This document shows, piece after piece, positions 37,166 to 46,303 of a stretch of 64,000 bases of DNA. The position numbers and the translations under genes are program-made. The DNA lies in contig NZ_CANLVF010000002.1 in NCBI RefSeq assembly GCF_947494555.1, positions 930,001-994,000 on the forward strand. Reading direction: 5' to 3'. The notes under the pieces are model-generated. The model worked only from the letters and a program-made list of their open reading frames with translations, was not told where the DNA came from and searched no databases. How positions within the stretch are numbered: position 1 is the stretch's first letter; each line of letters begins with the position of its first letter. The stretch is from an uncultured Roseibium sp. (GTDB lineage Bacteria; Pseudomonadota; Alphaproteobacteria; Rhizobiales; Stappiaceae).

Positions 37166-38296
37166 TTGCTGCCCCTAGAAGGATTGAGAGTACTTGATTT
37201 CGCGCAGTTTCTGGCGGGGCCGATGGCGGCCCTCCGGCTGGCGGATCTTGGCGCTGAAGTGATCAAGATCGAGAGGCCGGGCGTCGGCGATTTGTGCAGA
37301 ACACTGGTCATATCCGATCAGAAAGTCGGTTCCGACAGCCTCTTGTTTCACACAATCAACCGGAACAAGGCGAGTGTCGCAGCTGACCTGAAAGACGCTT
37401 TTGACCTTGAGAAGGTCAAGCATCTCCTGAAGACCTCGGATGTGATGATCCACAACTTCCGGCCCGGCGTCATGGAACGAATAGGGCTCGGCTGGGAAGA
37501 CGTCCGGGAGATCAATTCCAGATTGGTATACGGTGCCGTGACCGGCTACGGCACGACAGGTCCTTGGGTTAAAAAGCCGGGCCAGGACCTCCTGGTGCAG
37601 TCGTTGACCGGCATGCCATGGCTCTCGGGAGACCAGGATCATCCCCCTATCCCGGCGGGTTTTGCAGTTCTTGACATCACCTGCGGAAACCATCTGGTTC
37701 AGGGCATCATGGCGGCCCTGCTTCGGCGCGAAAAAACCGGCGTCGGAGCGCAGGTTGAAGTCGACCTGATGTCGTCCGCGATTGACATGCAATTCGAGCT
37801 GTTTACAGCATTTTTGAATGGCGACGGGTCGATGTCGAAACGCAGTGCGATCAGCAATGCAAATGCGTCTGTTGGAGCTCCTTATGGGATTTACGCCTGC
37901 AAGGATGGCTATCTCGCGATTGCTATGGCACCGATTGCTGCCCTGGCAGATTTGTTAGATTGCGATGCACTTACGCCTTTTTCCGATCCGGAAGTGGCCT
38001 TTGTCCGACGGGACGAGATCAAGTCCATCCTGCGGGATCATCTGTTGACGCAGACTGTTGCCCATTGGCTGGAAAGACTGGAGCCGGCGGATATCTGGTG
38101 TTCGAAGGTACTTGATTGGCCGGAACTGATAGCCACCGAAGGTTTCGCCGCGCTCGATGTGTTGCAGACGATAACGGCGCCCGATGGTTCACTGATCAGA
38201 ACAACCCGGTGCCCGATCCGGATTGATGGCGAAACCGGAAAATCGGAAAGAGGTGGCCCGGCGCTCGGCGCTGATAGCAGCGCCTATCTGGACTAA
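37166..38296 (+). CDS. Class III CoA-transferase (CaiB/BaiF family), copy 1
   Basis: A 376-residue family III CoA-transferase. Family features seen are LRVLDFAQFLAGPMAALRLADLGAEVIKIE in spread form at the N-terminus, HNFRPGVMERIGLGW, GYGTTGPW, the catalytic-Asp region FAVLDITCG (about 170) and GAPYGIYACKDGYLAIA. Such enzymes move CoA between acyl-CoA and a free carboxylic acid. The start is TTG at 37166, placed after GGAG at a proper distance; no ATG is available nearby. It aligns end to end with the product at 49180, so they are paralogs. It is divergent from the dehydrogenase pair and convergent with the MaoC gene. The acid substrate is unknown. Confidence 0.9.
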   Translation: MLPLEGLRVLDFAQFLAGPMAALRLADLGAEVIKIERPGVGDLCRTLVISDQKVGSDSLLFHTINRNKASVAADLKDAFDLEKVKHLLKTSDVMIHNFRPGVMERIGLGWEDVREINSRLVYGAVTGYGTTGPWVKKPGQDLLVQSLTGMPWLSGDQDHPPIPAGFAVLDITCGNHLVQGIMAALLRREKTGVGAQVEVDLMSSAIDMQFELFTAFLNGDGSMSKRSAISNANASVGAPYGIYACKDGYLAIAMAPIAALADLLDCDALTPFSDPEVAFVRRDEIKSILRDHLLTQTVAHWLERLEPADIWCSKVLDWPELIATEGFAALDVLQTITAPDGSLIRTTRCPIRIDGETGKSERGGPALGADSSAYLD

Positions 38297-38328
38297 CCGA
38301 ACGCGAGGAGCGGACCACCTTTAATCGG

Positions 38329-38838
38329 TCATGCCTCCGGCGTGAAATTTTCCGGATGACGGTATTTCACCGTTTGGAGATGCTCGGCATACAAAGCCAG
38401 CTCCCCCTTGTTCTTGTAAACCTGATAAGACACTTTCACGAGGCCCATTTCTTCGTATTTCGGGCGCTTTTCCAGGTTGGTGCGTACAGTGTAGATGGTG
38501 TCGCCTATGAATACCGGCTTGATGAAACGAAGCTTGTCGTAGCCATAGGAAAACGTGTTGATGTTGTTGTTGGCCATCAATCCGAGCCCGTAGCTGAACA
38601 CCATTGCACCAGCCACAAGCCGTTTGCCGAAAATACCTTCTTCAGAGGTGAAGATGTCATCGGCGACATAGGGATGATTGTCCAGCACAAGACTGTTGAA
38701 CAACATGGCCTCACCTTCGGAAATTGTCCGCCGGATGGAGCGCCTTTTTTCACCTATCTCAAAGTCTTCATAGAGCCAGGTTTCAACATTGTACAATTTG
38801 GCATCGCCATGTTCTTCGTAATAACTTTGCTCACTCAT
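38329..38838 (-). CDS. MaoC-like hot-dog protein, probably lacking the catalytic His
   Basis: A 169-residue hot-dog-fold protein of the MaoC/hydratase-2 family. It shares with its neighbour the segment G-x-MVFS-x-G-x-GL and FSYGYD-(K/R)-LRFI-(K/R)-PV. At the usual active-site segment it reads [12 protein letters not shown] (Asp53); the position five residues after the Asp, normally His, is Val58. The adjacent paralog keeps both residues, so this one may be a non-catalytic partner in a heteromer. The ATG at 38838 has a strong GGAGG site. It is the last gene of the nine-gene minus-strand sugar operon. Confidence 0.85.
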   Translation of the reverse strand: MSEQSYYEEHGDAKLYNVETWLYEDFEIGEKRRSIRRTISEGEAMLFNSLVLDNHPYVADDIFTSEEGIFGKRLVAGAMVFSYGLGLMANNNINTFSYGYDKLRFIKPVFIGDTIYTVRTNLEKRPKYEEMGLVKVSYQVYKNKGELALYAEHLQTVKYRHPENFTPEA

Positions 38839-38898
38839 CAAAACACCTCCCGCCACTTATCCTCTTCACGCATTTCGGACACATATCTCCGGAAATAT

Positions 38899-39375
38899 TC
38901 AGTCTTTTGAACCGGTTAACTCCGTGTCCTGGCCCTTCATCTGAACGAGATAGATGTGTTCGGTGAAAAGGACGACCTCGTCTCTCTGGTTCAGGACTTC
39001 GCATTTCTCGATGACTTGTCCCATCCCTTCCCGCTTCGGGTCGGGCGACTTGCGGTCGATGGTCAAACGGGTCCGTATCGTGTCATTGATGTGCACGGGA
39101 CGTATGAACCGCAGCCGGTCGTATCCGTAGGAAAACGCGACAGGATTGATGACACTTGCACTCAGGCCAATGCCGATCGAGAACACCATAGTTCCGTGTG
39201 CGATGCGTTGCCCGAAGTCCTGCGTTCCGCACCACTCGGCATCCATGTGATGCGGAAAAAAATCACCCGTGTGGCCGGCATGAACGACGAAGTCGGTTTC
39301 GGTAATGGTCCGCCCGAACGTTTCCCGAACATCACCGATCCTGTAATCCTCGTAGTAGATTGTCTGGATGTTCAT
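38899..39375 (-). CDS. MaoC-family (R)-type enoyl-CoA hydratase
   Basis: A 158-residue single hot-dog MaoC protein with an apparently complete hydratase-2 active site: Asp38 and His43 in [11 protein letters not shown], followed by [18 protein letters not shown]. It should hydrate an enoyl- or mesaconyl-type CoA thioester or act in reverse. Its start overlaps the stop of the Gfo/Idh/MocA gene (ATGA). A CoA-thioester enzyme directly coupled to a sugar dehydrogenase gene is unexpected and, together with two CoA-transferases in the island, suggests that the sugar acid is degraded through a CoA ester. Confidence 0.9.
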   Translation of the reverse strand: MNIQTIYYEDYRIGDVRETFGRTITETDFVVHAGHTGDFFPHHMDAEWCGTQDFGQRIAHGTMVFSIGIGLSASVINPVAFSYGYDRLRFIRPVHINDTIRTRLTIDRKSPDPKREGMGQVIEKCEVLNQRDEVVLFTEHIYLVQMKGQDTELTGSKD

Positions 39376-40427
39376 TGCGGTATCCTTGCAATCGGAGTGG
39401 CGGGTGCGGCACTGCTTTCATAGGCGGCTTCGACCAGTGCCATCGTCTTCCAGGCGTCTTCGACACTGCTGATGAGCGCATCTTCTTCGCCGGTGGCGAA
39501 GCGTTGAAGCTGGTGCATCCGGCTGGCGAAAGCATCAGGAAACCAGGTGCCGTCGAGGCCTACTTTGCGCCAGCCGTCGCCCGTGTTGATTTCCAGAATG
39601 TCCGGCTCGCCCTTGGGATAATCGAGATTAACCCCCAGTTGCAGGTAAGCGGCACCTTTCGTGCCGCAGATGCGGAACTCGCATGCCTGATGTTTACGGC
39701 CGAATGCGTGATTGTGATTTATCGAGAGCGCGCAGCGGACACGATCGCCGTAGTCCAGGATTGCGGCCGTTCGGGTCTGAGAAATCTTCGAAGTGGGATG
39801 CCCGATCGACTTCGCGTGAACGCCCAGAGGGTCTCCAAGCAGGCCACGAATGAAGTCCAGATAGTGGATAGAGTGAAGACTTATTTCCACGCGCGGAAGC
39901 GGTTCGAGAAACTTCCAGAGGCCCCAGGGCGTGTTCAGCGCAAGCCACGCATCAAAATCCAGAATTTCGCCCAAAACGCCCCGGCTTACCGCATCCTGCA
40001 GGGCGAGCATCATGGGTGCGAACCGAAGCTGAAAGTTTACGGCCGCCGAAAGGCTGCGTGTGCGGCAGATCCGTAAAATCTCAGTTGCGCCGGACAGGTC
40101 GCTGCCCATCGGCTTTTGGATCAATGCCGCAGAGCCTTCAGGCAGTTTTGAGAGTATGCCCGCGTGCGCGTCAGGGGGCGTGGCAAGATCAAATATCACG
40201 TCCTTCCTGGAAGCCGCCTCTTCGGCTGAAGTGAGCAGCGGTATTTTATGCAGCTCAGCCACAGCCCTGGCCTTGTCGAGGTCAGGGTCATAGAGGCCCG
40301 CGACCTGATAACCCGATTTGGCATAAGCCGGCAGGTGGGCGTCGGTCACGATGGAACCGGCACCAAAGATGACGATCGGTTTCGGATTGGCGGGCCTCGG
40401 CCAGTGCTGTCGGAGAGTGTCGAACAT
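39372..40427 (-). CDS. Gfo/Idh/MocA family oxidoreductase
   Basis: A 351-residue NAD(P)-dependent dehydrogenase with an N-terminal Rossmann site [17 protein letters not shown] (about 18-34), [13 protein letters not shown], and the C-terminal substrate domain containing [14 protein letters not shown]. The motif normally written EKP, whose Lys is catalytic, reads IQKPMG here: the Lys is kept and the Glu is replaced by Gln. Family members oxidise sugars at C1 or another position to lactones or keto sugars. In this operon it is a candidate for the first oxidation, feeding the lactonases. Substrate unknown. Confidence 0.9.
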   Translation of the reverse strand: MFDTLRQHWPRPANPKPIVIFGAGSIVTDAHLPAYAKSGYQVAGLYDPDLDKARAVAELHKIPLLTSAEEAASRKDVIFDLATPPDAHAGILSKLPEGSAALIQKPMGSDLSGATEILRICRTRSLSAAVNFQLRFAPMMLALQDAVSRGVLGEILDFDAWLALNTPWGLWKFLEPLPRVEISLHSIHYLDFIRGLLGDPLGVHAKSIGHPTSKISQTRTAAILDYGDRVRCALSINHNHAFGRKHQACEFRICGTKGAAYLQLGVNLDYPKGEPDILEINTGDGWRKVGLDGTWFPDAFASRMHQLQRFATGEEDALISSVEDAWKTMALVEAAYESSAAPATPIARIPQ

Positions 40428-40456
40428 CTGTGTTGCTCAGTCTTTGAAGCCTGCGG

Positions 40457-40786
40457 CTAGTCGAGGTGAAATACTTCTTCCATCATCGCCCACCATTCCC
40501 CGTCCTTTCGGGTGTCCAGCGGGACCTGGCAGGGCATGCAGACATCCCACCAACGCTGCGTTTCAGGGTCGGCCGCCATTTTCGCTGCATCGGCCGCAAA
40601 ATCGTCGCCGTGATACTCCCAATACCCGAAGAGGAGGTTCTCCGGCTCCTTCAGATAGATGGAATAGTTCCGGATATTGCAGTCGGAGATCATTTTCAGG
40701 ACACCAGGCCATACATCGGCATGAAGCTTTTTGTACTCGGCGACCTTCTTTGCCTCCAGGCCGATCATCATGCCCATCCGTTGCAT
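40457..40786 (-). CDS. rhaM: L-rhamnose mutarotase family protein
   Basis: A 109-residue dimeric ferredoxin-like mutarotase of the YiiL/RhaM family. Tyr18 and His22 in EYKKLHADVWPG fall exactly where the catalytic Tyr and His of RhaM are. NYSIYLKEPENLLFGYWEY and the Trp pair in TQRWWDVC also match. It interconverts sugar anomers before oxidation. The ATG at 40786 starts 10 bases after the dehydratase stop; an upstream extension lies within that gene. Family members can act on L-fucose or other sugars, so rhamnose is likely but not certain. Confidence 0.9.
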   Translation of the reverse strand: MQRMGMMIGLEAKKVAEYKKLHADVWPGVLKMISDCNIRNYSIYLKEPENLLFGYWEYHGDDFAADAAKMAADPETQRWWDVCMPCQVPLDTRKDGEWWAMMEEVFHLD

Positions 40787-40796
40787 GACCTTCCTC

Positions 40797-41909
40797 CTAC
40801 GCTGAGATTTCGCTGTTGAACGTTGTGATAGAGGCCGCGGCCAACTTGTCATCGTCCCAGTCAATGCCCAGCCCGGGAACATTTGACGGAATCGCGCGGC
40901 CGTTTTCCATGTGCATCGCCGAGGCGGTCAAACTGTCGAGTTGCGGAATGTATTCAAGCCAGGGCGCGTTCGGTATCGCACAGACAAGGCTGACGTGAAG
41001 TTCCATCAGAAAGTGCGGGCAAACCGGCACATTGTGAGCTTCTGCAAGGTGCGCGACTTTCATCCACGGCGTGATGCCGCCAATGCGCGCGACATCTACC
41101 TGGACAATGCTGGCGCCACCTGCCACGAGATAGTCCTTGAACTGACTGAGCGAATACATGCTTTCGCCAACCGCGATGGGTACCGATGTACTCGCAGCCA
41201 GGCGGGCATGTTCCATCACATCGTCGGCCGGCATCGGTTCCTCGAACCAGCCGATGTTCAATTCCTCCAGGACCTTGGCCCGCCGGGTCGCTTCTGCACG
41301 GGAGAAGCACTGGTTGGCATCGACCATGATTTCATAGCTGTCGCCGACCGCCTCACGGACCGCTTTCAGACGAGCACGGTCTTCGCTCAGATGCGGTCTG
41401 CCGATCTTGATCTTGGAGCCCGCAAAGCCCTTTGACTGCGCTGCGAGTGCATCTTCGACAAGATCTTCCGTGGGGATATGAAGCCAGCCACCTTCGGTGG
41501 TGTACATCGGGACAGAGTCCTTGGCCCCGCCAAGCATCCGCCACAGGGGAAGCCCAGCCCGTTTGCAGCGCAAATCCCACAAAGCCGTGTCAACGGCCGC
41601 CAGGGCCAGGGAGGTGATGGCACCGACGGCTGTTGCATGCGTTGAGAACAACAGGTCCCGCCATATGCGCCCGATCTCCTCGGCTTCCCGCCCGATCAGC
41701 TGTGGTGCGAGCGTTTTTTGCAGGAGCGACATGACGGCCGGACCGCCCTGCCCGATCGTATAGCTGTAGCCCAGACCGGAGACACCGTCCGAATCCGAGA
41801 TCCTGACAAAGGGCGTTTCCTGACTGACAAAGCTCTGAATGGCATCGACACGCTTCACCTTCGGCTGAAGGTCGGCCATGAACATCTCGACACGGGTGAT
41901 CCTGGCCAT
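40797..41909 (-). CDS. Enolase-superfamily sugar-acid dehydratase or racemase (MR/MLE type)
   Basis: A 370-residue mandelate-racemase-group enzyme. Metal ligands are Asp197 (VDANQ), Glu223 (FEEP) and Glu249 (GES). The K-x-K pair is Lys166 and Lys168 in SKIKIG, and His299 lies in CPHFLME. These groups fit acid-sugar dehydratases such as rhamnonate, fuconate or galactonate dehydratase, or cycloisomerases. It is preceded by a sugar ATPase gene and followed by the mutarotase. Placed after lactone hydrolysis it would make a 2-keto-3-deoxy sugar acid for the KduD-like SDR. The specific substrate cannot be read from these motifs. Confidence 0.92.
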   Translation of the reverse strand: MARITRVEMFMADLQPKVKRVDAIQSFVSQETPFVRISDSDGVSGLGYSYTIGQGGPAVMSLLQKTLAPQLIGREAEEIGRIWRDLLFSTHATAVGAITSLALAAVDTALWDLRCKRAGLPLWRMLGGAKDSVPMYTTEGGWLHIPTEDLVEDALAAQSKGFAGSKIKIGRPHLSEDRARLKAVREAVGDSYEIMVDANQCFSRAEATRRAKVLEELNIGWFEEPMPADDVMEHARLAASTSVPIAVGESMYSLSQFKDYLVAGGASIVQVDVARIGGITPWMKVAHLAEAHNVPVCPHFLMELHVSLVCAIPNAPWLEYIPQLDSLTASAMHMENGRAIPSNVPGLGIDWDDDKLAAASITTFNSEISA

Positions 41910-41913
41910 CGCG

Positions 41914-43002
41914 TTACCTCAGTGCTTGCTGGCTGTCGGCGTCAAACAGATGGCAGCGCGCGAGGTCGAGGCGGAACTGCAATCGCTCTCCATCAGCTAC
42001 TGGACGCGGGTTCAACATTTTCGCCTGGACTTCTTTGCCGGCGAGCGATCCGAAAAGGAGCGTTTCTGTGCCGAGGGGTTCGGAGAGATTTACTGTCATG
42101 TCAAATTCGGCGCAGCCGCTTTCCATCGGCATTGCGTGCCCGTACGGCATGAGATTATCTGCACGGAAACCCAGAATAACCTTCTGACCTTCCTGTACTT
42201 TTCCGGTGAAAGGTTCTGGAACGCCAATCGCCGGTCCGCCGTCGATGGCGATCTCATTGCCGGTCACGCGGCCATGCAGAAGGTTCATGGGCGGAGAACC
42301 AATGAAGGTCGCAACAAAGGTGTTCGCAGGGGTCTCGAAAACATCGAGGGGTGTCCCGACCTGCTCGATGTAACCATCCCGCATGATCACAATGCGATCT
42401 GCAAGGGTCATGGCTTCGACCTGATCGTGCGTGACATAGACAATCGTTGATTTGACCTTCTGGTGCAATTTCTTGATCTCCGTCCTCATCTGCGTGCGCA
42501 GTTTGGCATCGAGGTTCGACAGCGGCTCATCAAACAAGAATACTTCTGGGTGCCGGACGATGGCCCGGCCCATGGCGACCCTCTGACGCTGGCCGCCGGA
42601 CAGCGCGCCTGGCTTTCGGTCCATGTATTCCGTCAAGCTGAGTATTTGCGCGGCTTCGTCGACAGCCTTGTCGATCTCTTGCTGCGGCCGCTTTGCGATC
42701 TTGAGCGAGAACCCGAGATTTTCGCGCACCGTCATATGCGGGTAGAGCGCATAGTTCTGGAAAACCATCGAAATGTTTCTGTGGCGCGGTGGCAAGTCGT
42801 TGACCAGGCGCTCTCCGATCTTGATTTCACCGCCGGAGATCGCTTCGAGCCCGGCAATCATTCTGAGCGTCGTGGATTTTCCGCATCCGGACGGGCCGAC
42901 CAGCACAACGAATTCGTTGTCGGCGATCTCCAGATCAATCCCGTGAACGACCTGCAACGAGCCGTATTTCTTGACAACCTTCTGCAGGTGGACTTGAGCC
43001 AT
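41914..43002 (-). CDS. Carbohydrate ABC transporter ATPase (MalK/UgpC/MsmK-type)
   Basis: A 362-residue CUT1 ATPase. Walker A is [10 protein letters not shown], signature [16 protein letters not shown], Walker [13 protein letters not shown] and the switch VTHDQVEAM. The C-terminal 110 residues form the regulatory TOBE/OB region typical of MalK. It drives the MalF/MalG-type permeases encoded directly upstream (6-base gap). Confidence 0.96.
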   Translation of the reverse strand: MAQVHLQKVVKKYGSLQVVHGIDLEIADNEFVVLVGPSGCGKSTTLRMIAGLEAISGGEIKIGERLVNDLPPRHRNISMVFQNYALYPHMTVRENLGFSLKIAKRPQQEIDKAVDEAAQILSLTEYMDRKPGALSGGQRQRVAMGRAIVRHPEVFLFDEPLSNLDAKLRTQMRTEIKKLHQKVKSTIVYVTHDQVEAMTLADRIVIMRDGYIEQVGTPLDVFETPANTFVATFIGSPPMNLLHGRVTGNEIAIDGGPAIGVPEPFTGKVQEGQKVILGFRADNLMPYGHAMPMESGCAEFDMTVNLSEPLGTETLLFGSLAGKEVQAKMLNPRPVADGERLQFRLDLARCHLFDADSQQALR

Positions 43003-43008
43003 CGTGTC

Positions 43009-43875
43009 TTATCCTTTGACGCCGCCGAAGGTGAGGCCGGCAATGAGATGTTTCTGGACGAGGAAGGTGAGGATAAGCGCAGGAATGATCATCAGAACCG
43101 CCAGAGCGCACATACCGCCCCAGTTGATCGTGAACTCGCTTGTGAAATCGCGAAGCCCCACCGGCATCGTCTTGGAAAAGGTCGAGCGCGTCAGCTGGCT
43201 GGCAAGCGCGTATTCGTTCCAGCTGGTCAAAAAGGCAAAGATGCCAGCAGAAGCGACACCGGCGCGGGCGACCGGAAATTCGACTTTCCAAAAGGCCTGC
43301 CAACGCGTGCATCCGTCGATTTCGGCCGCTTCCGCCAATTCGACCGGCACCTGGCGAAAGAAGCCGTCGATCAGCCAGATCGTGAAGGGTACGTTCAGGG
43401 CCACATAAACCAGGATCAGTCCGATATGCGTATCGATCAGTCCGGTCTTGGCCATGACGATGAAGAGCGGCAGCGATAGCGAAACGCCCGGAACAGCGCG
43501 CGTCAGCATCAGCCCGATAAAGATCGACGCCTTGCCTTTGAACCTGTAGCGGGCAAAGGCATATCCGCCCGCCATTCCGACCAGGATCGCGATCAGAGTG
43601 GACGTCACGGAGATGATCAGCGAATTGGTGAAATACTGGAGCACGGGCACCCCGCCCTCCCCGACCGCGCCGAACATGGCGCGATAATTGTCGAGATTAA
43701 GCTCTCCCGGGACCCACACGGGCGGCTTGGCCATGATCTCGACCGTTGGGCGGAAGGAATTGAGAACCACCCAAAGCCCGGGCACGCAAATGATGGCCAT
43801 CGCGATGAACAGCGTCACGAAGTGCAACGCCTTCAAGAGGCGCCCGCGAATTCGGTGAAGAAGATTTTCGTTCAT
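43009..43875 (-). CDS. Carbohydrate ABC transporter permease (MalG-type)
   Basis: A 288-residue membrane protein with six spans and the EAA loop AAEIDGCTRWQAFWKVEFPVA, in the position used to dock the ATPase. It starts three bases after the MalF-type gene. It forms the inner-membrane channel with that protein. Confidence 0.95.
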   Translation of the reverse strand: MNENLLHRIRGRLLKALHFVTLFIAMAIICVPGLWVVLNSFRPTVEIMAKPPVWVPGELNLDNYRAMFGAVGEGGVPVLQYFTNSLIISVTSTLIAILVGMAGGYAFARYRFKGKASIFIGLMLTRAVPGVSLSLPLFIVMAKTGLIDTHIGLILVYVALNVPFTIWLIDGFFRQVPVELAEAAEIDGCTRWQAFWKVEFPVARAGVASAGIFAFLTSWNEYALASQLTRSTFSKTMPVGLRDFTSEFTINWGGMCALAVLMIIPALILTFLVQKHLIAGLTFGGVKG

Positions 43876-43878
43876 GTC

Positions 43879-44775
43879 TCAGCCCGCCATACCAAGTTCG
43901 CTTCGCGCAGCGTTCAGCTTGCGGAAGAAGTAGATGGTGAAGAAGATTGCGAGGAAAATGGAGATGTAACCCATGGCATTGGCGTAGCCCATTTTTGCAT
44001 CAACGTAGCCGGTCCGTCCGATCAGGGTCCAAAGCAGCTCTGTTCTTCGTGCAGGCCCGCCGTTTGTCATGATCTGCACGATGTCATAGGCCCGGGCGAC
44101 GTCGAGCGAACGGATCGCCAGTGCGATATAGATGAACGGCATGATGTAGGGCAGCGTGATGTGCCGGAAGCTCTGCCAGGGCGTGCAGCCATCGACCTTT
44201 GCCGCCTCGATCGGATCCCGGGGCACTGCAAAAAGGCCGGCCAGGATCAGGATCGCGAAGACGGACGTGGACGACCACATCTCGGCCACAAGGATTGCGG
44301 TGAATGCGAGCTGACCATCGACCAGCCATGGGATCGCCACGTTGGAGAGACCGAGAGACTGCAAGGCATTGTTCACCAGGCCGACATTGTCGTTGAAGAT
44401 GAACTTGAACTGGAACCCGACAAGGATCGGTGAGAACATCATTGGGAACATCATGACGGTTCGCAGGGCCCGTTGACCGTATGTCACCTTGTTGACCAGA
44501 AGCGCCAGCCCCAGACCCATCAACATTTCAAGATTGAGCGCAATCGTCAGCAACAGGATCGTTCTGCCGAACGCCGCCCAGAAATGCGCGCTTTTCATCG
44601 CCTTTTCGTAGTTGAAGGTTCCGATCCACTTGTACAGCGTTTCCGGCCGGGTCAAGCGGTAAGGCGTGAAACTCGAATAGAGCGAAAGCAGAAGCGGAAT
44701 CATGACCACCGCCGTCAGAATGATTATGGCTGGCAGCAGCAGAACAAGCCACGGAGGCGGCCGGAAGCGGGACAT
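43879..44775 (-). CDS. Carbohydrate ABC transporter permease (MalF-type)
   Basis: A 298-residue membrane protein with six spans. The first begins VLLLPAIIILTAVVMIPLLL and the EAA loop is AAKVDGCTPWQSFRHITLPY. It pairs with the MalG-type protein. It is 102 bases downstream of the binding-protein gene, a gap that contains a strong stem-loop. Confidence 0.95.
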   Translation of the reverse strand: MSRFRPPPWLVLLLPAIIILTAVVMIPLLLSLYSSFTPYRLTRPETLYKWIGTFNYEKAMKSAHFWAAFGRTILLLTIALNLEMLMGLGLALLVNKVTYGQRALRTVMMFPMMFSPILVGFQFKFIFNDNVGLVNNALQSLGLSNVAIPWLVDGQLAFTAILVAEMWSSTSVFAILILAGLFAVPRDPIEAAKVDGCTPWQSFRHITLPYIMPFIYIALAIRSLDVARAYDIVQIMTNGGPARRTELLWTLIGRTGYVDAKMGYANAMGYISIFLAIFFTIYFFRKLNAARSELGMAG

Positions 44776-44837
44776 TGCTTGCGTCCTTGAAGGCTGAAAC
44801 GGTCGTTGTTACGAAGATTACGCTTTAAAGCAGGCAT

Positions 44838-44869
44838 CTGCCCGGAAAGACCGACGTCTTTCCGGGCAG
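44838..44869 (-). other. Stem-loop in the binding protein-permease intergenic gap
   Basis: A perfect 14-bp stem (CTGCCCGGAAAGAC with its complement) and a 4-base loop, 8 bases after the binding-protein stop. There is no U-tract in the minus direction. Hairpins of this kind often protect the binding-protein mRNA from 3' decay and so raise its level over the permeases; that role is inferred. Confidence 0.7.
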
Positions 44870-44877
44870 GCTTTGTC

Positions 44878-46185
44878 TTAATAGACGCCGTTTTCCTGCA
44901 TCATCTCGTCAACGGCTTCCTGGGCATCGCCCAGAGCTTCGTCGATCGACTTGTCGCCCAGGATCGCTGCCTGAAGTTCCGGATAAATGAGGTTTGTCGC
45001 CTCGATCCAGTATGGCGTTTGAGGAGCCGGGAACGCATGGGAAGCGGCAGCCTGAAAGGCTTTCAGCACTTCAGTTCTGTATGCGTCGCCCTCAGCCGAA
45101 CTCACCACATGATCCCATACCGCGGTACGTGTCGGGAGCGGTCCCGCCGAACTCTCAAGTTTCTGACTGTCCTCGTTGGTCAGCCAGGCAACCAGCGATG
45201 CTGCGGCTTCCTTGTTCTCGCACGCTTCGGTGACGGAAAAGCCATGGTGCCCGGACCAGCCCGTGCGCACACCGGCGCTACCGGCAGGCTGTACCTTCAC
45301 GCCGACATTTCCGGCCGCTTTCGATGAGTCCTCGCCATTGAAGAAACCGGCCCAGCCCGGCCAGTCCAGGTTGAGTGCAATCGTCCCGGACGCAAAGCCC
45401 TGACCGAGGTCGTCCCAGAGGTAGGAGGTTGTGCCGGGAGGAACGGCTCCAGCCTCATAGAGGTCGACAAACCATCCCAAGGCGCGCTTACCTGCGTCCG
45501 AGTTGAATGCCGGCGACCAGTCGTCGTTAAAGAGCTGACCACCTTCGGAGATCACCAGCTCATAAAAACGTCCGACAATTGCCTCGTCTTTACCGGCGTA
45601 TTGCGTGCCGTAGAAGTTTGGCGCGTCGGTGAAGAAGATCGCCTGCTCCTTGTACTCGTCCCAGGTGTCGGGAGGAGCCAATTCGCGCCCGGTCTTGGCC
45701 TTGTAGGCGGCTTTGTTGTCTTCATCCTCGTAGATTGATTTCAGATAGTAGAGCGCGGAGACATCGAACTGAGCACGCGGCAGCATGACCAGCGCGTCCC
45801 CGATCTTCGAGGCAGCAATGTTGGACGGCACATATTCGCCGATGAACTCGGCTGTGAGGTAAGGCGTCAGATCCGTGTAGAGACTTGGATATTGGGACGC
45901 AAATGAGGAGTGGTTGGAACCAACGCACCAGCCCAGCGTACCTGCCGCAAGATCCGACTTGAATTCCTTGTCCAGTTCGAAGTGGTTTTTCTTCGAAATT
46001 ACATCAACCTTGGCCCCTGTCTTGGCTTCCCACTCACCAATGCGGGCATAAAGCGCCTCGTATTGCTGACCACCAATCAGCTTGGCCTGGAGCGTCACGC
46101 CGTCAAATTCACCGGCACCGGCATGTCCGGAGACGGCTACCAAAGCAGTGGCGCACAGTAATGATTTCAGTTTGCGAATTCTCAT
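44878..46185 (-). CDS. Extracellular solute-binding protein, sugar type (family 1)
   Basis: A 435-residue protein with a Sec signal peptide (1-24, ending SGHAGAG) and the family-1 binding-protein pattern: GEWEAKTGAKVDVIS, YYLKSIYEDEDNKAAYKAK, PPDTWDEYKEQA and LNLDWPGWAGFF. It delivers the substrate to the MalFGK-type importer. It is the first gene of a nine-gene operon running to 38329 (transporter, dehydratase, mutarotase, dehydrogenase, two MaoC proteins). The operator at 46242-46266 is 57 bases upstream, in the divergent promoter. Confidence 0.95.
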   Translation of the reverse strand: MRIRKLKSLLCATALVAVSGHAGAGEFDGVTLQAKLIGGQQYEALYARIGEWEAKTGAKVDVISKKNHFELDKEFKSDLAAGTLGWCVGSNHSSFASQYPSLYTDLTPYLTAEFIGEYVPSNIAASKIGDALVMLPRAQFDVSALYYLKSIYEDEDNKAAYKAKTGRELAPPDTWDEYKEQAIFFTDAPNFYGTQYAGKDEAIVGRFYELVISEGGQLFNDDWSPAFNSDAGKRALGWFVDLYEAGAVPPGTTSYLWDDLGQGFASGTIALNLDWPGWAGFFNGEDSSKAAGNVGVKVQPAGSAGVRTGWSGHHGFSVTEACENKEAAASLVAWLTNEDSQKLESSAGPLPTRTAVWDHVVSSAEGDAYRTEVLKAFQAAASHAFPAPQTPYWIEATNLIYPELQAAILGDKSIDEALGDAQEAVDEMMQENGVY

Positions 46186-46241
46186 CAGTTCCTCCCGTCA
46201 AACAAGCAAGGTGCAGACCCACTCCTCGCTTCATTTATTTC

Positions 46242-46266
46242 ATATATAAACTTGACTTTTATATGT
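46242..46266. promoter_or_regulatory. Second copy of shared palindromic operator
   Basis: ATATATAAAC-N5-TTTTATATGT. Each half matches 8 of 10 bases of the site at 37119-37143, with the same 5-base spacer. It lies between the divergent binding-protein operon (-) and the lactonase gene (+), so one bound regulator could control both directions. Confidence 0.7.
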
Positions 46267-46303
46267 AGTCAACGATTATCTGGCCGAAGGGAGGATGCTC
46301 AAA

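Noticed and set aside
42463..43479. 338-codon plus-strand frame opposite the MalK- and MalG-type genes
   Set aside because: It is an antisense shadow of two genes with complete family motifs.
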